Positions 16,417-27,000 of a DNA stretch of 64,000 bases are shown here, piece after piece. Source of the DNA: Niallia taxi (GTDB taxonomy: Bacteria > Bacillota > Bacilli > Bacillales > Cytobacillaceae); NCBI RefSeq assembly GCF_032818155.1, contig NZ_CP102589.1, positions 1,722,001 through 1,786,000 of the forward strand, written 5' to 3'. The position numbers were made by a program, and so were the translations under genes. The notes below the pieces were generated by a model. It was given only the letters and a program-made list of their open reading frames with translations. It made no database searches and had not been told where the DNA came from. Position 1 is the first letter of the stretch; every line of letters begins with the position of its first letter.

Positions 16417-17212
16417 ACATTGCCTCGGAAGCGAGATAGAATAGCCCGCCATTTATAATGGAAACATTGACTTTCGGCTCATATTGCTCTTTTAATGCAA
16501 GTCTTTCCATTTCAAGGCTCTCAATAAGCTCCTCCTCTGCATCCTCATAAAAATGCTCCAGCAGATTTAAGTCCTTCGCCCATCTTTCCCTTGCATCTGC
16601 AGCCCATTGATGATCTTCCTGCAAAACAGCTTGTCTAATTGTGTTTTCGATCCGAATCATTCCACTTTTTGGCATGATCAGTGGGGAAAGTGTAAAGCAA
16701 TAGTCCGGGATTTTGGCAGAAAGATTAAACTTCTGGACTGTTTCATGAAAATTATCAACAAGCTGACCGTTGATAAGCTGTAATCCAATCGACCGGAAAA
16801 CATCTCGTTTGCGGTCACATTGATAGGAAATCTTCACATTCATGGAAAGCCAAGGCTTCAACGCTACATGTTTACTCATTTGTCCCGGAATATTTTCATA
16901 TAAACGAATATAACCAGACAGCTTTTTGGCACAAGCAAATAGTTGATGCAATCTAGGTGAACCAAAATGAATTAACTCGCCCTTTAAATCCTTTGGTGCA
17001 TGATTAGGATCTGTAATCAATGTAAGTCTGGCAGGATTGGGAACCCCGCCAGTTTTTTCTAAATAATGCCAATAAAAAGGGCGATTCATCAGCTCTTTAT
17101 CTAAATCAATGGTTAATTGCACAATCATATAGCCTTGTTGGTCTTCAACAAGCTCACAATCATTAGCTAGAAAAAAACGTTTAAGAAATTGATGAATTTC
17201 CTGCTGCTTCAT
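16415..17212 (-). CDS. yqhG: YqhG family protein
   Basis: A 265-residue soluble protein of the YqhG family, function unknown. Starting at the ATG at 17212 (MKQQEIHQFLKRFF) gives the family's usual length. An upstream in-frame ATG at 17224 also exists. The end of yqhH overlaps the start of this gene by 32 bases, so the two are translated from one message and probably work together. The C-terminal third is acidic and helical (EDAEEELIESLEMERL). Confidence 0.9.
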   Translation of the reverse strand: MKQQEIHQFLKRFFLANDCELVEDQQGYMIVQLTIDLDKELMNRPFYWHYLEKTGGVPNPARLTLITDPNHAPKDLKGELIHFGSPRLHQLFACAKKLSGYIRLYENIPGQMSKHVALKPWLSMNVKISYQCDRKRDVFRSIGLQLINGQLVDNFHETVQKFNLSAKIPDYCFTLSPLIMPKSGMIRIENTIRQAVLQEDHQWAADARERWAKDLNLLEHFYEDAEEELIESLEMERLALKEQYEPKVNVSIINGGLFYLASEAM

Positions 17213-18890
17213 AACTATCACCATCCTTGAGATTTTGGGCAAATTCAATCATGCTAGTCAGGTTATCCATTTTGATTCTCATTTCGCCTTCTGAGTTGGA
17301 ATTAACAAAAATATCGTTCATATAATCATCCATATTGCCGAAATCAAGCTTTGTCAGAATATCATCTAAGTCTCCGATAACTTTTTCAAACAAGTGAATT
17401 TTTTCATAGAGCAATTTAAGAATATGATCTTCTACAGTGTCTTTAATGGCGAAATTATAAATCATAACATCCTTTTTTTGTCCAAGTCTGTGAATCCGGC
17501 CGATTCGCTGTTCAAGCCGCATTGGATTCCACGGAAGATCGAAGTTAATAATATGGTTGCAAAATTGCAGGTTAATCCCTTCACCGCCAGCCTCTGTTGC
17601 AATTAGTACTTGAGCATGGTTTTGGAATAAATCCCGCATCCAGTCCTTTTTGCCGCGTTTGAACCCGCCTCTAAACGGAACAGAAGTAATGCCATGCTGT
17701 TTTAAATACCATTGAAGATATAATTGAGTCGCTCTGTATTCTGTAAAGATAATTACTTTATCATCTGCCCTTTTTATGATTTCAAGGGCTTTTTCAGCCT
17801 TGGAATTTTTTGTAATAGCATTGATTTTGCTTGTTAACAGATTTATCGTATCCTGAAATTCCTGAGAAGGATTTTCGGTTTTTTTCATCATGTTTTGTAT
17901 AGTATAATAGACGGATTCTCTGCTGCTGCAAGCTTCCCTTTGTAAGGTAATCATAGAAAAAGGACTCCTTGTTCGAGCGGCATTGTCATCTGCCTCATAG
18001 CCTTTAAGCGACTCTATCGTGTCATAAAGAGCTCTTTCCTCCTCTGTAAATTCGATTGTGACAGCCTCAACAACTCGTTTCGTCCATTCGATGCCAGTAT
18101 CACTTCTTCTGTTTCGAATCATTACTTTATTTACAAGCTCTTTTAAATGCTCATCATCATTAACAGAACGGGAATCCTTTTTATATTTTTCATAGAAGGC
18201 CGTCTCACTCCCTAAATGTCCAGGCTTCAATAAGGAAACAAGGTTGAAGATTTCACTTACCCTGTTTTGAATAGGGGTAGCAGTTAGTAATAGACAGAAT
18301 TTCTTTTTTAGATTTTGGACAAATTCATAGTTTTTTGTCTTATTATTTTTTAGTTTATGTGCTTCATCTATAATGACAAGGTCGTAGTCGAGGCTATTAA
18401 TTATTTCCCGGTGTGGAGCTCTTTTAGCTGTATCAATAGAAGATACGACAATATCACATTGCTCCCAAACATAGCTTTTCCGTTGTGATACTGCAGGGAT
18501 AAAAAACTTAGTATTTAGCTCTATTGCCCATTGCGTAACAAGGGAAGCAGGAACAAGAATCAATACCTTTTTCACCAAACCACGAATCATGTATTCCTTT
18601 AAAATAAGCCCTGCTTCAATTGTTTTTCCAAGTCCTACTTCATCAGCCAAAATAGCCTTTCCGTTCATATCCTCAATAACCTTTTTCGCAACCTCAAGCT
18701 GATGTGGCAATGGGGTTAAATCAGACAGGTGTTTCGGTGCCTGCAAGCCTTCGAATTCAGGAATGATTGTATGCTGCTCTACTTCTAATGCTAATTGGTA
18801 AAGTTCCCAATTTGCCCATGGTCCATCATCATTCATACGTTTCGGCAATTCTTCATTCCATAATTGATCAAAGTTGATTTGGATTGTCAT
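17181..18890 (-). CDS. yqhH: SNF2-family DEAD/DEAH ATPase YqhH
   Basis: A 569-residue Swi2/Snf2-type ATPase. N-terminal RecA-like lobe: ATP loop DEVGLGKT, motif II DEAHKLK, motif III LLTATPIQNR. C-terminal lobe: IIFTEYRATQ, ATEAGGEGINLQ, and motif VI QRIGRIHRLGQ. Such enzymes translocate on double-stranded DNA and remodel protein-DNA complexes, for example RapA on RNA polymerase; the partner here is unknown. It lacks extra DNA-binding or nuclease domains. The ATG at 18890 has AAGAAAGG upstream; 18899 is an alternative. Co-transcribed with yqhG. Confidence 0.93.
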   Translation of the reverse strand: MTIQINFDQLWNEELPKRMNDDGPWANWELYQLALEVEQHTIIPEFEGLQAPKHLSDLTPLPHQLEVAKKVIEDMNGKAILADEVGLGKTIEAGLILKEYMIRGLVKKVLILVPASLVTQWAIELNTKFFIPAVSQRKSYVWEQCDIVVSSIDTAKRAPHREIINSLDYDLVIIDEAHKLKNNKTKNYEFVQNLKKKFCLLLTATPIQNRVSEIFNLVSLLKPGHLGSETAFYEKYKKDSRSVNDDEHLKELVNKVMIRNRRSDTGIEWTKRVVEAVTIEFTEEERALYDTIESLKGYEADDNAARTRSPFSMITLQREACSSRESVYYTIQNMMKKTENPSQEFQDTINLLTSKINAITKNSKAEKALEIIKRADDKVIIFTEYRATQLYLQWYLKQHGITSVPFRGGFKRGKKDWMRDLFQNHAQVLIATEAGGEGINLQFCNHIINFDLPWNPMRLEQRIGRIHRLGQKKDVMIYNFAIKDTVEDHILKLLYEKIHLFEKVIGDLDDILTKLDFGNMDDYMNDIFVNSNSEGEMRIKMDNLTSMIEFAQNLKDGDSYEAAGNSSIS

Positions 18891-19276
18891 ATGCTGCATC
18901 CTTTCTTGTTTGTTAAGGAAAAAGATAAAGCCAAGCAAGTTGGCTGAATTATTGAAAAATATTTAAAAATCATAAAAAAGTTATTGCCTTGATATGATTG
19001 CAAATGTTAGGATGAAGGTGTAAAACGTTTTCTGTTTTGTAGTGATTTTTAATTTTTTATATGCAAAACATGAACGAAATTAATAATAATATATATAAAT
19101 AATCGTCTTTATTTGGCATAAAGCCTATAAAGATTTTTTCATAGTTACATATTAGTATGGCCATATTGCAGCAATCTATCCATTTACAAGAAGAAATGCT
19201 TCAAAAAAGCCAACAAGAAACTGGCACATTTACCGTATATTTTATAAATACATATAAATATAGCGGATGATAAATA
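18891..19276. other. AT-rich intergenic region upstream of the glycine riboswitch
   Basis: Divergent promoter region between yqhH and gcvT. Very AT-rich with many possible -10 words (for example near 19,240). It must contain the gcv promoter, but I cannot choose one with confidence. No gene seen. Confidence 0.4.
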
Positions 19277-19476
19277 GGGGAGAGACTACGTATGTAGCGC
19301 CGAAGGAGCAAGCAAAATTTTGTGAATCTCTCAGGCAAAAGAACTCTATTTTGACGCAGCTCTGGAGAGTGCTGGGATTTCGATACTAATCTGAAATCAG
19401 CTGAAGTAATTTTGCGCATACTTCTGCCAGCCACCAAAGGGGACACCCGATTCATTCGGCAAACTTTCAGGTGCAA
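19277..19476 (+). promoter_or_regulatory. Tandem glycine riboswitch
   Basis: The first aptamer shows GGGGAGAG, the core GCCGAAGGAGCAAG, and GAATCTCTCAGGCAAAAGAAC, closed by CTCTGGAGAG. The second shows GCCACCAAAGGGG near 19,430 and AAACTTTCAGGTGCAAGGAC near 19,461. This is the standard two-aptamer layout. It lies 160 bases upstream of the glycine-cleavage operon and just before a terminator. Known members switch the operon on when glycine is abundant. Confidence 0.95.
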
Positions 19477-19528
19477 GGACAGAGACCTTTCTTTATCCAA
19501 GGATAAAGGGGAGGTTCTGTCCTTTTTT
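19477..19528 (+). terminator. Riboswitch-controlled terminator upstream of gcvT
   Basis: Long stem from GGACAGAGACCT to AGGTTCTGTCC with TTTATCC / GGATAAA at its top, followed by six T residues. Its 5' arm begins within the end of the second aptamer, so glycine binding can compete with terminator formation. Confidence 0.9.
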
Positions 19529-19637
19529 GCGTACACTTTTTTTATAAGTACACATTCCTTCCTTGGATAAAACTTTAGCGTAGTCATAAATGTTCTATAT
19601 GCTTTCAACAAATTCATTTGGAAATGGGGATGAAAGG

Positions 19638-20738
19638 ATGAATGAATTAAAACAAACCCCTTTGTATGATTTATACAAGGAGTATGATGGCAAAACAATA
19701 GATTTTGGGGGATGGGCGCTGCCTGTACAGTTTTCGAGCATAAAGGAAGAGCATGAAGCAGTTCGTACGAAGGCTGGATTATTCGATGTTTCCCATATGG
19801 GAGAGATTGAGGTGAAAGGCAAAAACAGTTTGGACTTTCTCCAAAAAATGCTTACAAACGACGTTTCTAAAATACAGGCTGGTAAAGCGCAATACTCAGC
19901 AATGTGCTATGAAAACGGCGGAACGGTTGATGACCTACTTACATATAAGCTTGGTGAAGATCATTATTTATTGGTTGTGAATGCATCCAATATTGAAAAG
20001 GACTTTGCATGGCTTGCAAGTCATGTGGAAGGAGAAGTGGAGCTTTCAAATCTTTCTGGTGACTATGCTCAATTGGCATTGCAAGGCCCGCTGGCAGAAG
20101 AGACGCTAAAAAAACTTGCTGCTGAAAATATAGAGGATATTGGTTATTTTCAATTCCGGCATACAGCCATAGCAGGTAAGGATGTCCTTTTATCGAGAAC
20201 AGGATATACAGGAGAGGATGGCTTTGAGATTTATTGCAGCAATGATGATGCTGTGCACCTGTGGAAGGAAATATTGCACGTAGGCAAGGATTCTGGTGTG
20301 CTTCCATGCGGTCTTGGCTCAAGAGATACTTTAAGATTTGAAGCAACTCTAGCATTATATGGTCAAGAGTTGACAAAGGATATTTCACCATTGGAGGCTG
20401 GCATTGGGTTTGCTGTTAAATTGAACAAGGAAGCAGACTTTATCGGAAAAGCGGCTTTATTAAAGCAAAAGGAATCTGGTTTGCAAAGGAAGCTTGTTGG
20501 AATTGAAATGGTCGACAGAGGAATTCCACGCCATGGCTATAAAGTTTATAACAATGGCCAAGTGATAGGGGAAGTGACAACAGGTACACAGTCACCTACT
20601 TTAAACAAAGCAATCGGGTTAGCCTTGATTAGAAGTTCTTTTGCTGAAGCAGGCAAAGAGGTACAGGTAGAAATTAGAGGGAAGCTTGTAAAAGCGAAAG
20701 TAACAGCTACTCCATTTTATAAAAGGAATAAAGCTTGA
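19638..20738 (+). CDS. gcvT: Glycine cleavage system aminomethyltransferase (T protein)
   Basis: A 366-residue enzyme that transfers the methylene group from aminomethylated H protein to tetrahydrofolate, releasing ammonia. Sequence landmarks are [13 protein letters not shown] at the start, DVSHMGE, and [12 protein letters not shown] in the middle. GGGG about 7 bases upstream supports the ATG at 19638; an earlier ATG at 19590 lacks a site. First gene of the gcvT-gcvPA-gcvPB operon under the glycine riboswitch. The H protein gene is not in this window. Confidence 0.95.
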   Translation: MNELKQTPLYDLYKEYDGKTIDFGGWALPVQFSSIKEEHEAVRTKAGLFDVSHMGEIEVKGKNSLDFLQKMLTNDVSKIQAGKAQYSAMCYENGGTVDDLLTYKLGEDHYLLVVNASNIEKDFAWLASHVEGEVELSNLSGDYAQLALQGPLAEETLKKLAAENIEDIGYFQFRHTAIAGKDVLLSRTGYTGEDGFEIYCSNDDAVHLWKEILHVGKDSGVLPCGLGSRDTLRFEATLALYGQELTKDISPLEAGIGFAVKLNKEADFIGKAALLKQKESGLQRKLVGIEMVDRGIPRHGYKVYNNGQVIGEVTTGTQSPTLNKAIGLALIRSSFAEAGKEVQVEIRGKLVKAKVTATPFYKRNKA

Positions 20739-20758
20739 ACATGACAGGAGGAAAAACG

Positions 20759-22105
20759 ATGAAACACCGCTATTTGCCAATGACTGAAGAAGACAGAAAT
20801 GCCATGCTTAAAGCGATTGGGGCAGCTTCTGTGGAAGAGCTGTTTTCTGATATTCCAGAAAGTGTTCGTTTTAAAGGGGAATACAATATTAAGAACGCAA
20901 AAAGCGAATCTGCACTCTTAAAGGAATTAAGTAAGCTTGCTTTGAAAAATGCAGACAGTAAATCCAATGTTTCCTTTTTAGGTGCAGGTGTATATGATCA
21001 TTACGCACCAGTAATTGTTGATCATGTCATTTCAAGATCTGAGTTCTACACAGCTTACACTCCATATCAGCCAGAGATCTCTCAAGGAGAACTACAGGCA
21101 ATTTTTGAATTTCAGACAATGATTTGTGAATTAACAGGCATGGATGTTGCCAATTCCTCCATGTATGATGGCGCAACATCTTTAGCTGAGGCAGGCAGCT
21201 TAAGTGCTGGTGTAACGAAAAGAAAAAAAATTCTCATGTCTAGCTGTGTCCACCCTGAAGCAAAGGAAGTAGTGAAAACATATGCAAAGGGTCAATACAT
21301 TGAAGTGATCGAGGTGCCGCATAAGGATGGTGTTACTGATACAGAAGCGTTGAAGCAGTATATGGGTGACGATGTTGCCGCTGTTATGGTGCAATATCCT
21401 AATTTCTTTGGCAGAATCGAACCGCTCAAGGAGCTCGAGGGAATTATTCATGCTCATAAGGCGATGTTCGTTGTTTCAAGCAATCCTCTTGCTCTTGGTG
21501 CCTTAACTCCTCCAGGCGCATTTAAAGCAGATATTGTTGTTGGTGATGCTCAGCCTTTCGGTATACCAGCCGCATTTGGCGGACCGCATTGTGGCTATTT
21601 TGCTGTTACCTCTAAGTTAATGAGAAAGGTACCAGGCAGACTAGTAGGACAGACGGTTGATGAAAATGGTGCAGTTGGATTTGTTTTAACCCTTCAGGCA
21701 CGGGAGCAGCATATCAGACGTGATAAAGCGACTTCTAATATTTGCTCCAACCAAGCATTAAATGCATTAGCTGCCTCTGTAGCTATGACTGCATTAGGCA
21801 AAAATGGTGTGAAGGAGATGGCTTTGGCGAATATTCAAAAGGCATATTACGCTAAGCTGAAATTCAAAGCAGCTGGTTTTGACATACGCTTCGAAGGTCC
21901 ATCCTTTAATGAATTTATAGTAGAATGCAAGTCTTCGGTTTCTTCCATTAATAAGGCATTGTTGAAAAAAGGGATTATAGGTGGCTATGACCTCGGCAGA
22001 GATTATGAAGGATATGATCAATGTATGCTTGTTGCGGTGACAGAGCTGCGCACAAAAGAAGAAATAGACGAACTTGTCAAAGAATTGGAGGATTATCATG
22101 CATAA
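20759..22105 (+). CDS. gcvPA: Glycine dehydrogenase (decarboxylating) subunit 1
   Basis: The N-terminal half of P protein as a separate 448-residue subunit, the usual arrangement in Bacillus. It pairs with GcvPB to decarboxylate glycine and load the aminomethyl group on the H protein. AGGAGG at 20746-20751 sets the start at ATG 20759 ([13 protein letters not shown]) rather than 20735. Conserved pieces include [15 protein letters not shown] and [10 protein letters not shown]. It overlaps gcvPB by 8 bases. Confidence 0.95.
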   Translation: MKHRYLPMTEEDRNAMLKAIGAASVEELFSDIPESVRFKGEYNIKNAKSESALLKELSKLALKNADSKSNVSFLGAGVYDHYAPVIVDHVISRSEFYTAYTPYQPEISQGELQAIFEFQTMICELTGMDVANSSMYDGATSLAEAGSLSAGVTKRKKILMSSCVHPEAKEVVKTYAKGQYIEVIEVPHKDGVTDTEALKQYMGDDVAAVMVQYPNFFGRIEPLKELEGIIHAHKAMFVVSSNPLALGALTPPGAFKADIVVGDAQPFGIPAAFGGPHCGYFAVTSKLMRKVPGRLVGQTVDENGAVGFVLTLQAREQHIRRDKATSNICSNQALNALAASVAMTALGKNGVKEMALANIQKAYYAKLKFKAAGFDIRFEGPSFNEFIVECKSSVSSINKALLKKGIIGGYDLGRDYEGYDQCMLVAVTELRTKEEIDELVKELEDYHA

Positions 22106-23555
22106 ACATCAACCGCTCATTTTTGAAAACAGCACAACTGGACGAATTGGCTACAGTCTGCCTGAAATGGATATTTCAGAGCTTGATGTTAGTGAGCTTA
22201 TTCCTGCTGATTATATCCGATCTGAACCTGCTGAGCTTCCAGAAGTATCTGAATTGGACATTATGCGTCATTACACAGCATTGTCCAAAAGAAATCATGG
22301 CTTAGATTCCGGTTTTTATCCACTCGGTTCATGTACGATGAAATATAATCCAAAAATAAATGAAAATGTGGCTAGATTTAATGGATTTGCCCATATTCAT
22401 CCGTTGCAGGACGAAAGCTCAGTACAGGGAGCTTTGGAGTTGATGTATGACCTTCAGCAGCATTTAATAGAAATTACAGGAATGGATGAAGTAACGCTGC
22501 AGCCTGCAGCAGGTGCACATGGAGAATGGACTGGATTGATGATGATCCGTGCCTTCCATGAAGCGAATGGGGATGTTAACAGGTCAAAGGTCATTGTTCC
22601 AGACTCTGCACATGGTACAAATCCAGCTTCTGCAACGGTAGCAGGATTTGAAACGATTACAGTCAAGTCAGATGAGAATGGTCTTGTGGATTTAGAAGAT
22701 TTGCGCAGAGTGGTGGGGGAGGATACAGCAGCATTAATGCTGACAAACCCGAACACACTTGGTCTTTTTGAAGAGAATATTTTGGAAATGGCTAAAATTG
22801 TCCATGATGCTGGCGGGAAATTATATTATGACGGTGCCAACCTAAATGCCGTTCTTTCAAAAGCAAGACCTGGTGATATGGGCTTTGATGTTGTTCATTT
22901 AAACCTCCATAAAACATTTACCGGCCCGCATGGAGGGGGTGGACCTGGTTCAGGTCCAGTTGGAGTTAAAACTGATTTAATCCCGTATCTTCCGAAGCCA
23001 GTTATAACGAAGATTGGAGAGGAATATGTATTTGATTATGACCGCCCATTATCGATTGGCAGGGTGAAACCGTACTACGGAAACTTTGGAATTAATGTGC
23101 GTGCATACACTTATATTAGATCAATGGGTCCTGATGGATTGAAGGCAGTGACGGAAAATGCTGTTCTTAACGCGAATTATATGATGAGAAGATTAGCGGA
23201 ATATTATGATTTACCTTTTGACAGACATTGTAAGCATGAATTTGTATTAAGCGGCAGACGTCAAAAGAAATTAGGTGTGCGCACATTGGATATTGCAAAA
23301 AGGCTGCTAGACTTTGGCTATCACCCACCGACAATCTACTTCCCGCTTAATGTAGAAGAGTGCATCATGATAGAGCCAACGGAAACAGAATCGAAGGAAA
23401 CGCTCGACCAATTTATTGATGCCATGATTCAAATAGCGAAAGAGGCAGAGGAAACTCCAGAAATCGTGCAAGAGGCTCCACATACTACAGTAATCGGTCG
23501 TCTTGACGAAACGCTCGCTGCAAGAAAGCCAGTTCTTCGCTATATAAAAGCATAA
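22098..23555 (+). CDS. gcvPB: Glycine dehydrogenase (decarboxylating) subunit 2
   Basis: A 485-residue PLP-dependent subunit. The PLP lysine is in [16 protein letters not shown] near residue 273. Other conserved features are [12 protein letters not shown] near residue 82 and [15 protein letters not shown] at 22087-22091 precedes ATG 22098, within the end of gcvPA, so translation is coupled. Together with gcvPA and gcvT it oxidises glycine to CO2, ammonia and methylene-THF. Confidence 0.95.
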   Translation: MHKHQPLIFENSTTGRIGYSLPEMDISELDVSELIPADYIRSEPAELPEVSELDIMRHYTALSKRNHGLDSGFYPLGSCTMKYNPKINENVARFNGFAHIHPLQDESSVQGALELMYDLQQHLIEITGMDEVTLQPAAGAHGEWTGLMMIRAFHEANGDVNRSKVIVPDSAHGTNPASATVAGFETITVKSDENGLVDLEDLRRVVGEDTAALMLTNPNTLGLFEENILEMAKIVHDAGGKLYYDGANLNAVLSKARPGDMGFDVVHLNLHKTFTGPHGGGGPGSGPVGVKTDLIPYLPKPVITKIGEEYVFDYDRPLSIGRVKPYYGNFGINVRAYTYIRSMGPDGLKAVTENAVLNANYMMRRLAEYYDLPFDRHCKHEFVLSGRRQKKLGVRTLDIAKRLLDFGYHPPTIYFPLNVEECIMIEPTETESKETLDQFIDAMIQIAKEAEETPEIVQEAPHTTVIGRLDETLAARKPVLRYIKA

Positions 23556-23566
23556 TAAACAGATGC

Positions 23567-23593
23567 GCCCATTGCCTTAGCAATGGGTTTTTT
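23567..23593 (+). terminator. Terminator of the gcv operon
   Basis: Stem CCCATTGC / GCAATGGG with loop CTTA and TTTTTT immediately after gcvPB. Confidence 0.9.
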
Positions 23594-23660
23594 AATAAAG
23601 GCTCGACCATATTTATTTGGTGATTTTATATTCATGTTAATGAAAAAAGGAGGTTATTCT

Positions 23661-24341
23661 TTGTTAGATTATATTTGGATTGATGACAGGTCACCTATAT
23701 TAAAACAACTTCCGAGCAACTTTAAATCCGCAGCCATATTACTCCACCCTTTTATCCAAATGCCTTCAGGATGGGAGGTGATTAAGAGGGAAAACACTTG
23801 CCAACACATTTATCCAAGTAATGAAGAGGCCTCTACTATTGGAAATCCTGTTTCTTGGCGGCAAATAATGTCTTATAGTGGGCTAGAGTCTTACAGAGCG
23901 CTTGCATTAGCCTTATTAACCTCAATCTGTGCTTTAAAAAAAGATTATAAAAGAGAGGACTTGTCTAATAAGTTAAATTCAAGCCTAAAACCAGACCTTT
24001 ATTATCCAACAGATGATAGTACCACTGTATTTTTATTAGATAGATTACTGAAAGTCCTTAGCTCAAAAGGGGCTTGCAGGCTATATTATTTAGATCCGAT
24101 CTTGGATAACTGTGGGGAATTAAATATAAATGAAACTACTGCTTTGGATATAAGTAATCTATTGTATAAAGAGATAATTGTGACTGATGAAAATAGGGAT
24201 TTCGCTTTTATGAGTTTGTATGAATCCTTTACAACCTTATTATTTGCAAGAGACAAAAATATAGAACATATTGTTCGATCGATGAATTGTGAAGCAATTA
24301 TATGTGACGAAACAACGTTTATTAACTGGTATTTTAAATAA
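23661..24341 (+). CDS. Hypothetical protein, possibly DUF2711 family
   Basis: A 226-residue soluble protein. The likely start is TTG 23661 (MLDYIWIDDRSPILKQLP), eight bases after a strong AAAGGAGG. Starting further upstream would begin inside the gcv terminator. The sequence HPFIQMPSGWE and general layout remind me of the DUF2711 family of Bacillus, but this is from memory and weak. It is more AT-rich than its neighbours and sits between gcvPB and yqhL, where B. subtilis has no such gene in my recollection; it may be a later insertion. Confidence 0.7.
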   Translation: MLDYIWIDDRSPILKQLPSNFKSAAILLHPFIQMPSGWEVIKRENTCQHIYPSNEEASTIGNPVSWRQIMSYSGLESYRALALALLTSICALKKDYKREDLSNKLNSSLKPDLYYPTDDSTTVFLLDRLLKVLSSKGACRLYYLDPILDNCGELNINETTALDISNLLYKEIIVTDENRDFAFMSLYESFTTLLFARDKNIEHIVRSMNCEAIICDETTFINWYFK

Positions 24342-24375
24342 GGAACTTCTAATGTAGCTGTTTATGGTTTAAATA

Positions 24376-24403
24376 AAAAAGGACACTCATTAAAGTGTCC
24401 TTT
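24376..24403. terminator. Bidirectional terminator
   Basis: Stem AAAGGACACT / AGTGTCCTTT (24378-24387 and 24394-24403) with A and T flanks, between the convergent 226-aa gene and yqhL. Confidence 0.85.
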
Positions 24404-24410
24404 CGTTCAT

Positions 24411-24797
24411 TTATGAATTTTTTGTTTTCACTTTTCCAGACCATTTTTTGAAACCGCCTTGAAGTTGTGACAGCTGTCTGTAGCCTTTGCGGTGTAAAAA
24501 TTGAGCCGCTCTTCCACTTCTCATGCCATTTTGGCAATATAAGTAGACAGGCTTGTCTGAACGGATTTCCCCTTTGCGCATTTTTAATTGGGAAAGTGGG
24601 ATATTTCTAGCTCCGAGTACGTGACCAGCACTGAATTCATTTGGTTCCCTAACATCAATCAGCTGGGCTTTTCTGTATCCTTGACGGAACTCATCTTCTG
24701 AAATCGTCTTAACTATCTTGCGTTGATAGAGATATACGATTATAGAATAGATAGCAAAAATGGCTATCGCGATTAATAGAGTATAAACTGCTTGCAA
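24411..24797 (-). CDS. yqhL: Membrane-anchored rhodanese-like protein YqhL
   Basis: A 128-residue protein: an N-terminal membrane helix (VYTLLIAIAIFAIYSIIVYLY) followed by a single rhodanese domain. The active-site loop is YCQNGMRSGR, with cysteine at about residue 88. DVREPNEF and GHVLGARNIPL are also typical. It probably transfers sulfane sulfur on the cytoplasmic side. The start is TTG 24797, nine bases after AAAGGAG on the minus strand. It is divergent from lipM; a link to lipoate or sulfur metabolism is only positional. Confidence 0.9.
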   Translation of the reverse strand: MQAVYTLLIAIAIFAIYSIIVYLYQRKIVKTISEDEFRQGYRKAQLIDVREPNEFSAGHVLGARNIPLSQLKMRKGEIRSDKPVYLYCQNGMRSGRAAQFLHRKGYRQLSQLQGGFKKWSGKVKTKNS

Positions 24798-24988
24798 TCT
24801 TCATTTCTCCTTTCGAATACATGATGCTCTACTTCTATTATATAAGTGAAACCTTATAGTAGTAAAGCAATAGTTTATAGGGAATGCTGGCAAGTTTTTT
24901 TATGTGCTTGTTCCTTTTCAAGCTTGTTCGTTTTTGTTAGACTTATTCACGGGTATATTTACATATTTTAACGTAAAGAGGGTTCACG

Positions 24989-25825
24989 ATGACGAAAGAA
25001 ACATGGAGATTTATTGATACTGGAAACAGTTCCCCTTCTTTTAACATGGCATTGGATGAGGCACTTTTAGATTGGCATTCGACAGGAGATTTTCCGCCAG
25101 TCATTCGTTTTTATGGCTGGAATCCAGCAACATTATCGATTGGATATTTCCAAAAAGTAGAAAAAGAAATTGACATGGATGCTGTGAAGGAATTGAACCT
25201 AGGCTTTGTCAGAAGACCAACAGGAGGAAGGGGAGTGCTGCATGAGCATGAATTGACATATAGTGTCATTGTCTCAGAGGAGCATCCTGATATGCCGAAA
25301 ACAGTGACTGAAGCCTATCGAGTCATTTCAGAAGGCATTCTGCAAGGTTTTCATTTGCTTGGTCTTGATGCTTATTTTTCTGTGCCGAAAACAGAGGAGC
25401 AAAAAGCGTCACTTAAAAACCCGCGGTCTGCTGTATGTTTTGATGCACCAAGCTGGTATGAACTAGTTGTCGAAGGCAGAAAAGTAGCCGGAAGCGCTCA
25501 AACAAGGCAAAAGGGAGTTATCTTGCAGCATGGTTCCATTCTGTTGGATTTAGATGAAGACAAGCTGTTTCGTCTTTTCAAATATTCAAATGACAGAATT
25601 AAGGAAAAAATGCAGGCTGCTTTCAAGGAAAAAGCAGTTGCGATCAATGCAATAACAGATAAGCAAATCACGATTGACATGGCGAAAAAAGCCTTTAAAG
25701 AGGGATTTGAACGTGGTCTTAATATTGAGCTGCAGGAGTATGAGCTAACCCGAGAGCAGCTTGCATATGTAGAAAAGCTTGCAAAAGAAAGATATGAAAA
25801 TGATGAATGGAATTTCAGAAGATAA
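24989..25825 (+). CDS. lipM: Octanoyltransferase LipM
   Basis: A 278-residue enzyme of the LplA/LipM family that moves octanoyl from acyl carrier protein to the GcvH lipoyl domain, the first step of lipoate synthesis. The catalytic cysteine is in [12 protein letters not shown] near residue 150, and the lysine is in [32 protein letters not shown] is the substrate-binding loop. Neighbourhood of the glycine-cleavage operon, whose H protein is the octanoylated target, fits its job. Same locus as B. subtilis yqhM. Confidence 0.94.
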   Translation: MTKETWRFIDTGNSSPSFNMALDEALLDWHSTGDFPPVIRFYGWNPATLSIGYFQKVEKEIDMDAVKELNLGFVRRPTGGRGVLHEHELTYSVIVSEEHPDMPKTVTEAYRVISEGILQGFHLLGLDAYFSVPKTEEQKASLKNPRSAVCFDAPSWYELVVEGRKVAGSAQTRQKGVILQHGSILLDLDEDKLFRLFKYSNDRIKEKMQAAFKEKAVAINAITDKQITIDMAKKAFKEGFERGLNIELQEYELTREQLAYVEKLAKERYENDEWNFRR

Positions 25826-25927
25826 TAAAGCGTACTGGATGGGGGAAATTCCCTGTCCTCTTTTTTATATTTTGGCAAACATTATATATTATAGTCAGAA
25901 AAATAAAAGAGAGGGCGATTTGCCGAC

Positions 25928-26953
25928 ATGAAGCCATTTGTACCACAATTAGTTTATATAGAGCCGAAAGCATTGGAATATCCGCTCGGACGTGAATTAA
26001 AAGAAAAATTTGAGAAAATGGGTGTGGAAATAAGAGAAACGACCTCCCACAATCAGGTCAGAGGAATTCCTGGTGACACAGAGCTCCAGCAATACAGGGT
26101 TGCAAAATCAACTCTTGTGGTCGGCATAAGAAAAACATTGAAGTTTGAAACCTCCAAACCTTCCGCAGAATATGCGATTCCTTTAGCAACTGGCTGTATG
26201 GGACATTGCCATTACTGTTATTTACAGACTACCCTTGGAAGTAAGCCGTATATAAGAACGTATGTCAACCTGGAAGAAATTTTTGACCAGGCACAGAAAT
26301 ACATGGATGAAAGAGGCGAACAAATAACAAGATTTGAAGCAGCCTGTACGTCTGATATTGTCGGTCTTGACCATTTGACCCATTCCTTAAAAAAGACAAT
26401 CGAATATTTTGGGAAATCCGACAAAGGTCGTCTCCGGTTTGTAACAAAATATCATCATGTCGATCATTTGCTTGATGCAGAGCACAATGGGCATACTCGA
26501 TTCCGATTCAGCGTCAATTCTCGCTATGTTATTAAAAATTTCGAGCCTGGAACTTCCACCTTTGATGAACGGCTTGAAGCGGCAAGGAAGGTTGCTAATG
26601 CAGGCTATCCGCTCGGCTTTATTGTTGCGCCAATCTATTTGCATGAGGATTGGAAGGAAGGATACTTCGAATTATTCCAAAGGCTGTCAGATAGCCTGCA
26701 AGGAGTTAATCTTTCTAATCTGACATTTGAATTGATTCAGCACCGCTTTACAAAACCAGCTAAAAGAGTAATTGCGAAAAGGTATCCGAAGACAAAGCTT
26801 GAGATGAATGAGGAAAAAAGAAAGTATAAATGGGGCAGATACGGTATTGGAAAATACGTGTATCAAGACGACGAGGCGAAAGATTTGGAAAATACAATCA
26901 GAGGATATGTAGCGCAGTTTTTCCCTGAAGCAGAGGTTGCTTACTTCACATAA
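25928..26953 (+). CDS. splB: Spore photoproduct lyase
   Basis: A 341-residue radical SAM enzyme that reverses the spore photoproduct thymine dimer during germination. The cluster motif CMGHCHYC lies at about residues 90-97. A further conserved cysteine in FEAACTSDIV, near residue 140, is the hydrogen donor in this family. GAGGGCGATTTGCCGAC precedes the ATG. It is monocistronic here, between lipM and a convergent terminator, and no splA is seen next to it. Confidence 0.95.
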   Translation: MKPFVPQLVYIEPKALEYPLGRELKEKFEKMGVEIRETTSHNQVRGIPGDTELQQYRVAKSTLVVGIRKTLKFETSKPSAEYAIPLATGCMGHCHYCYLQTTLGSKPYIRTYVNLEEIFDQAQKYMDERGEQITRFEAACTSDIVGLDHLTHSLKKTIEYFGKSDKGRLRFVTKYHHVDHLLDAEHNGHTRFRFSVNSRYVIKNFEPGTSTFDERLEAARKVANAGYPLGFIVAPIYLHEDWKEGYFELFQRLSDSLQGVNLSNLTFELIQHRFTKPAKRVIAKRYPKTKLEMNEEKRKYKWGRYGIGKYVYQDDEAKDLENTIRGYVAQFFPEAEVAYFT

Positions 26954-26966
26954 TGTATAAATTGGA

Positions 26967-26996
26967 GGGCGCATAAACTTAGTTTATGCGCCCCAT
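26967..26996. terminator. Bidirectional terminator
   Basis: Perfect 12-bp stem GGGCGCATAAAC / GTTTATGCGCCC with loop TTA between convergent splB and the Gly-rich gene. Confidence 0.85.
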
Positions 26997-27000
26997 TTCA

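Noticed and set aside
19201-19698. Minus-strand ORF of 165 codons
   Set aside because: It covers the tandem glycine riboswitch, its terminator and the start of gcvT, all strongly supported on the plus strand.
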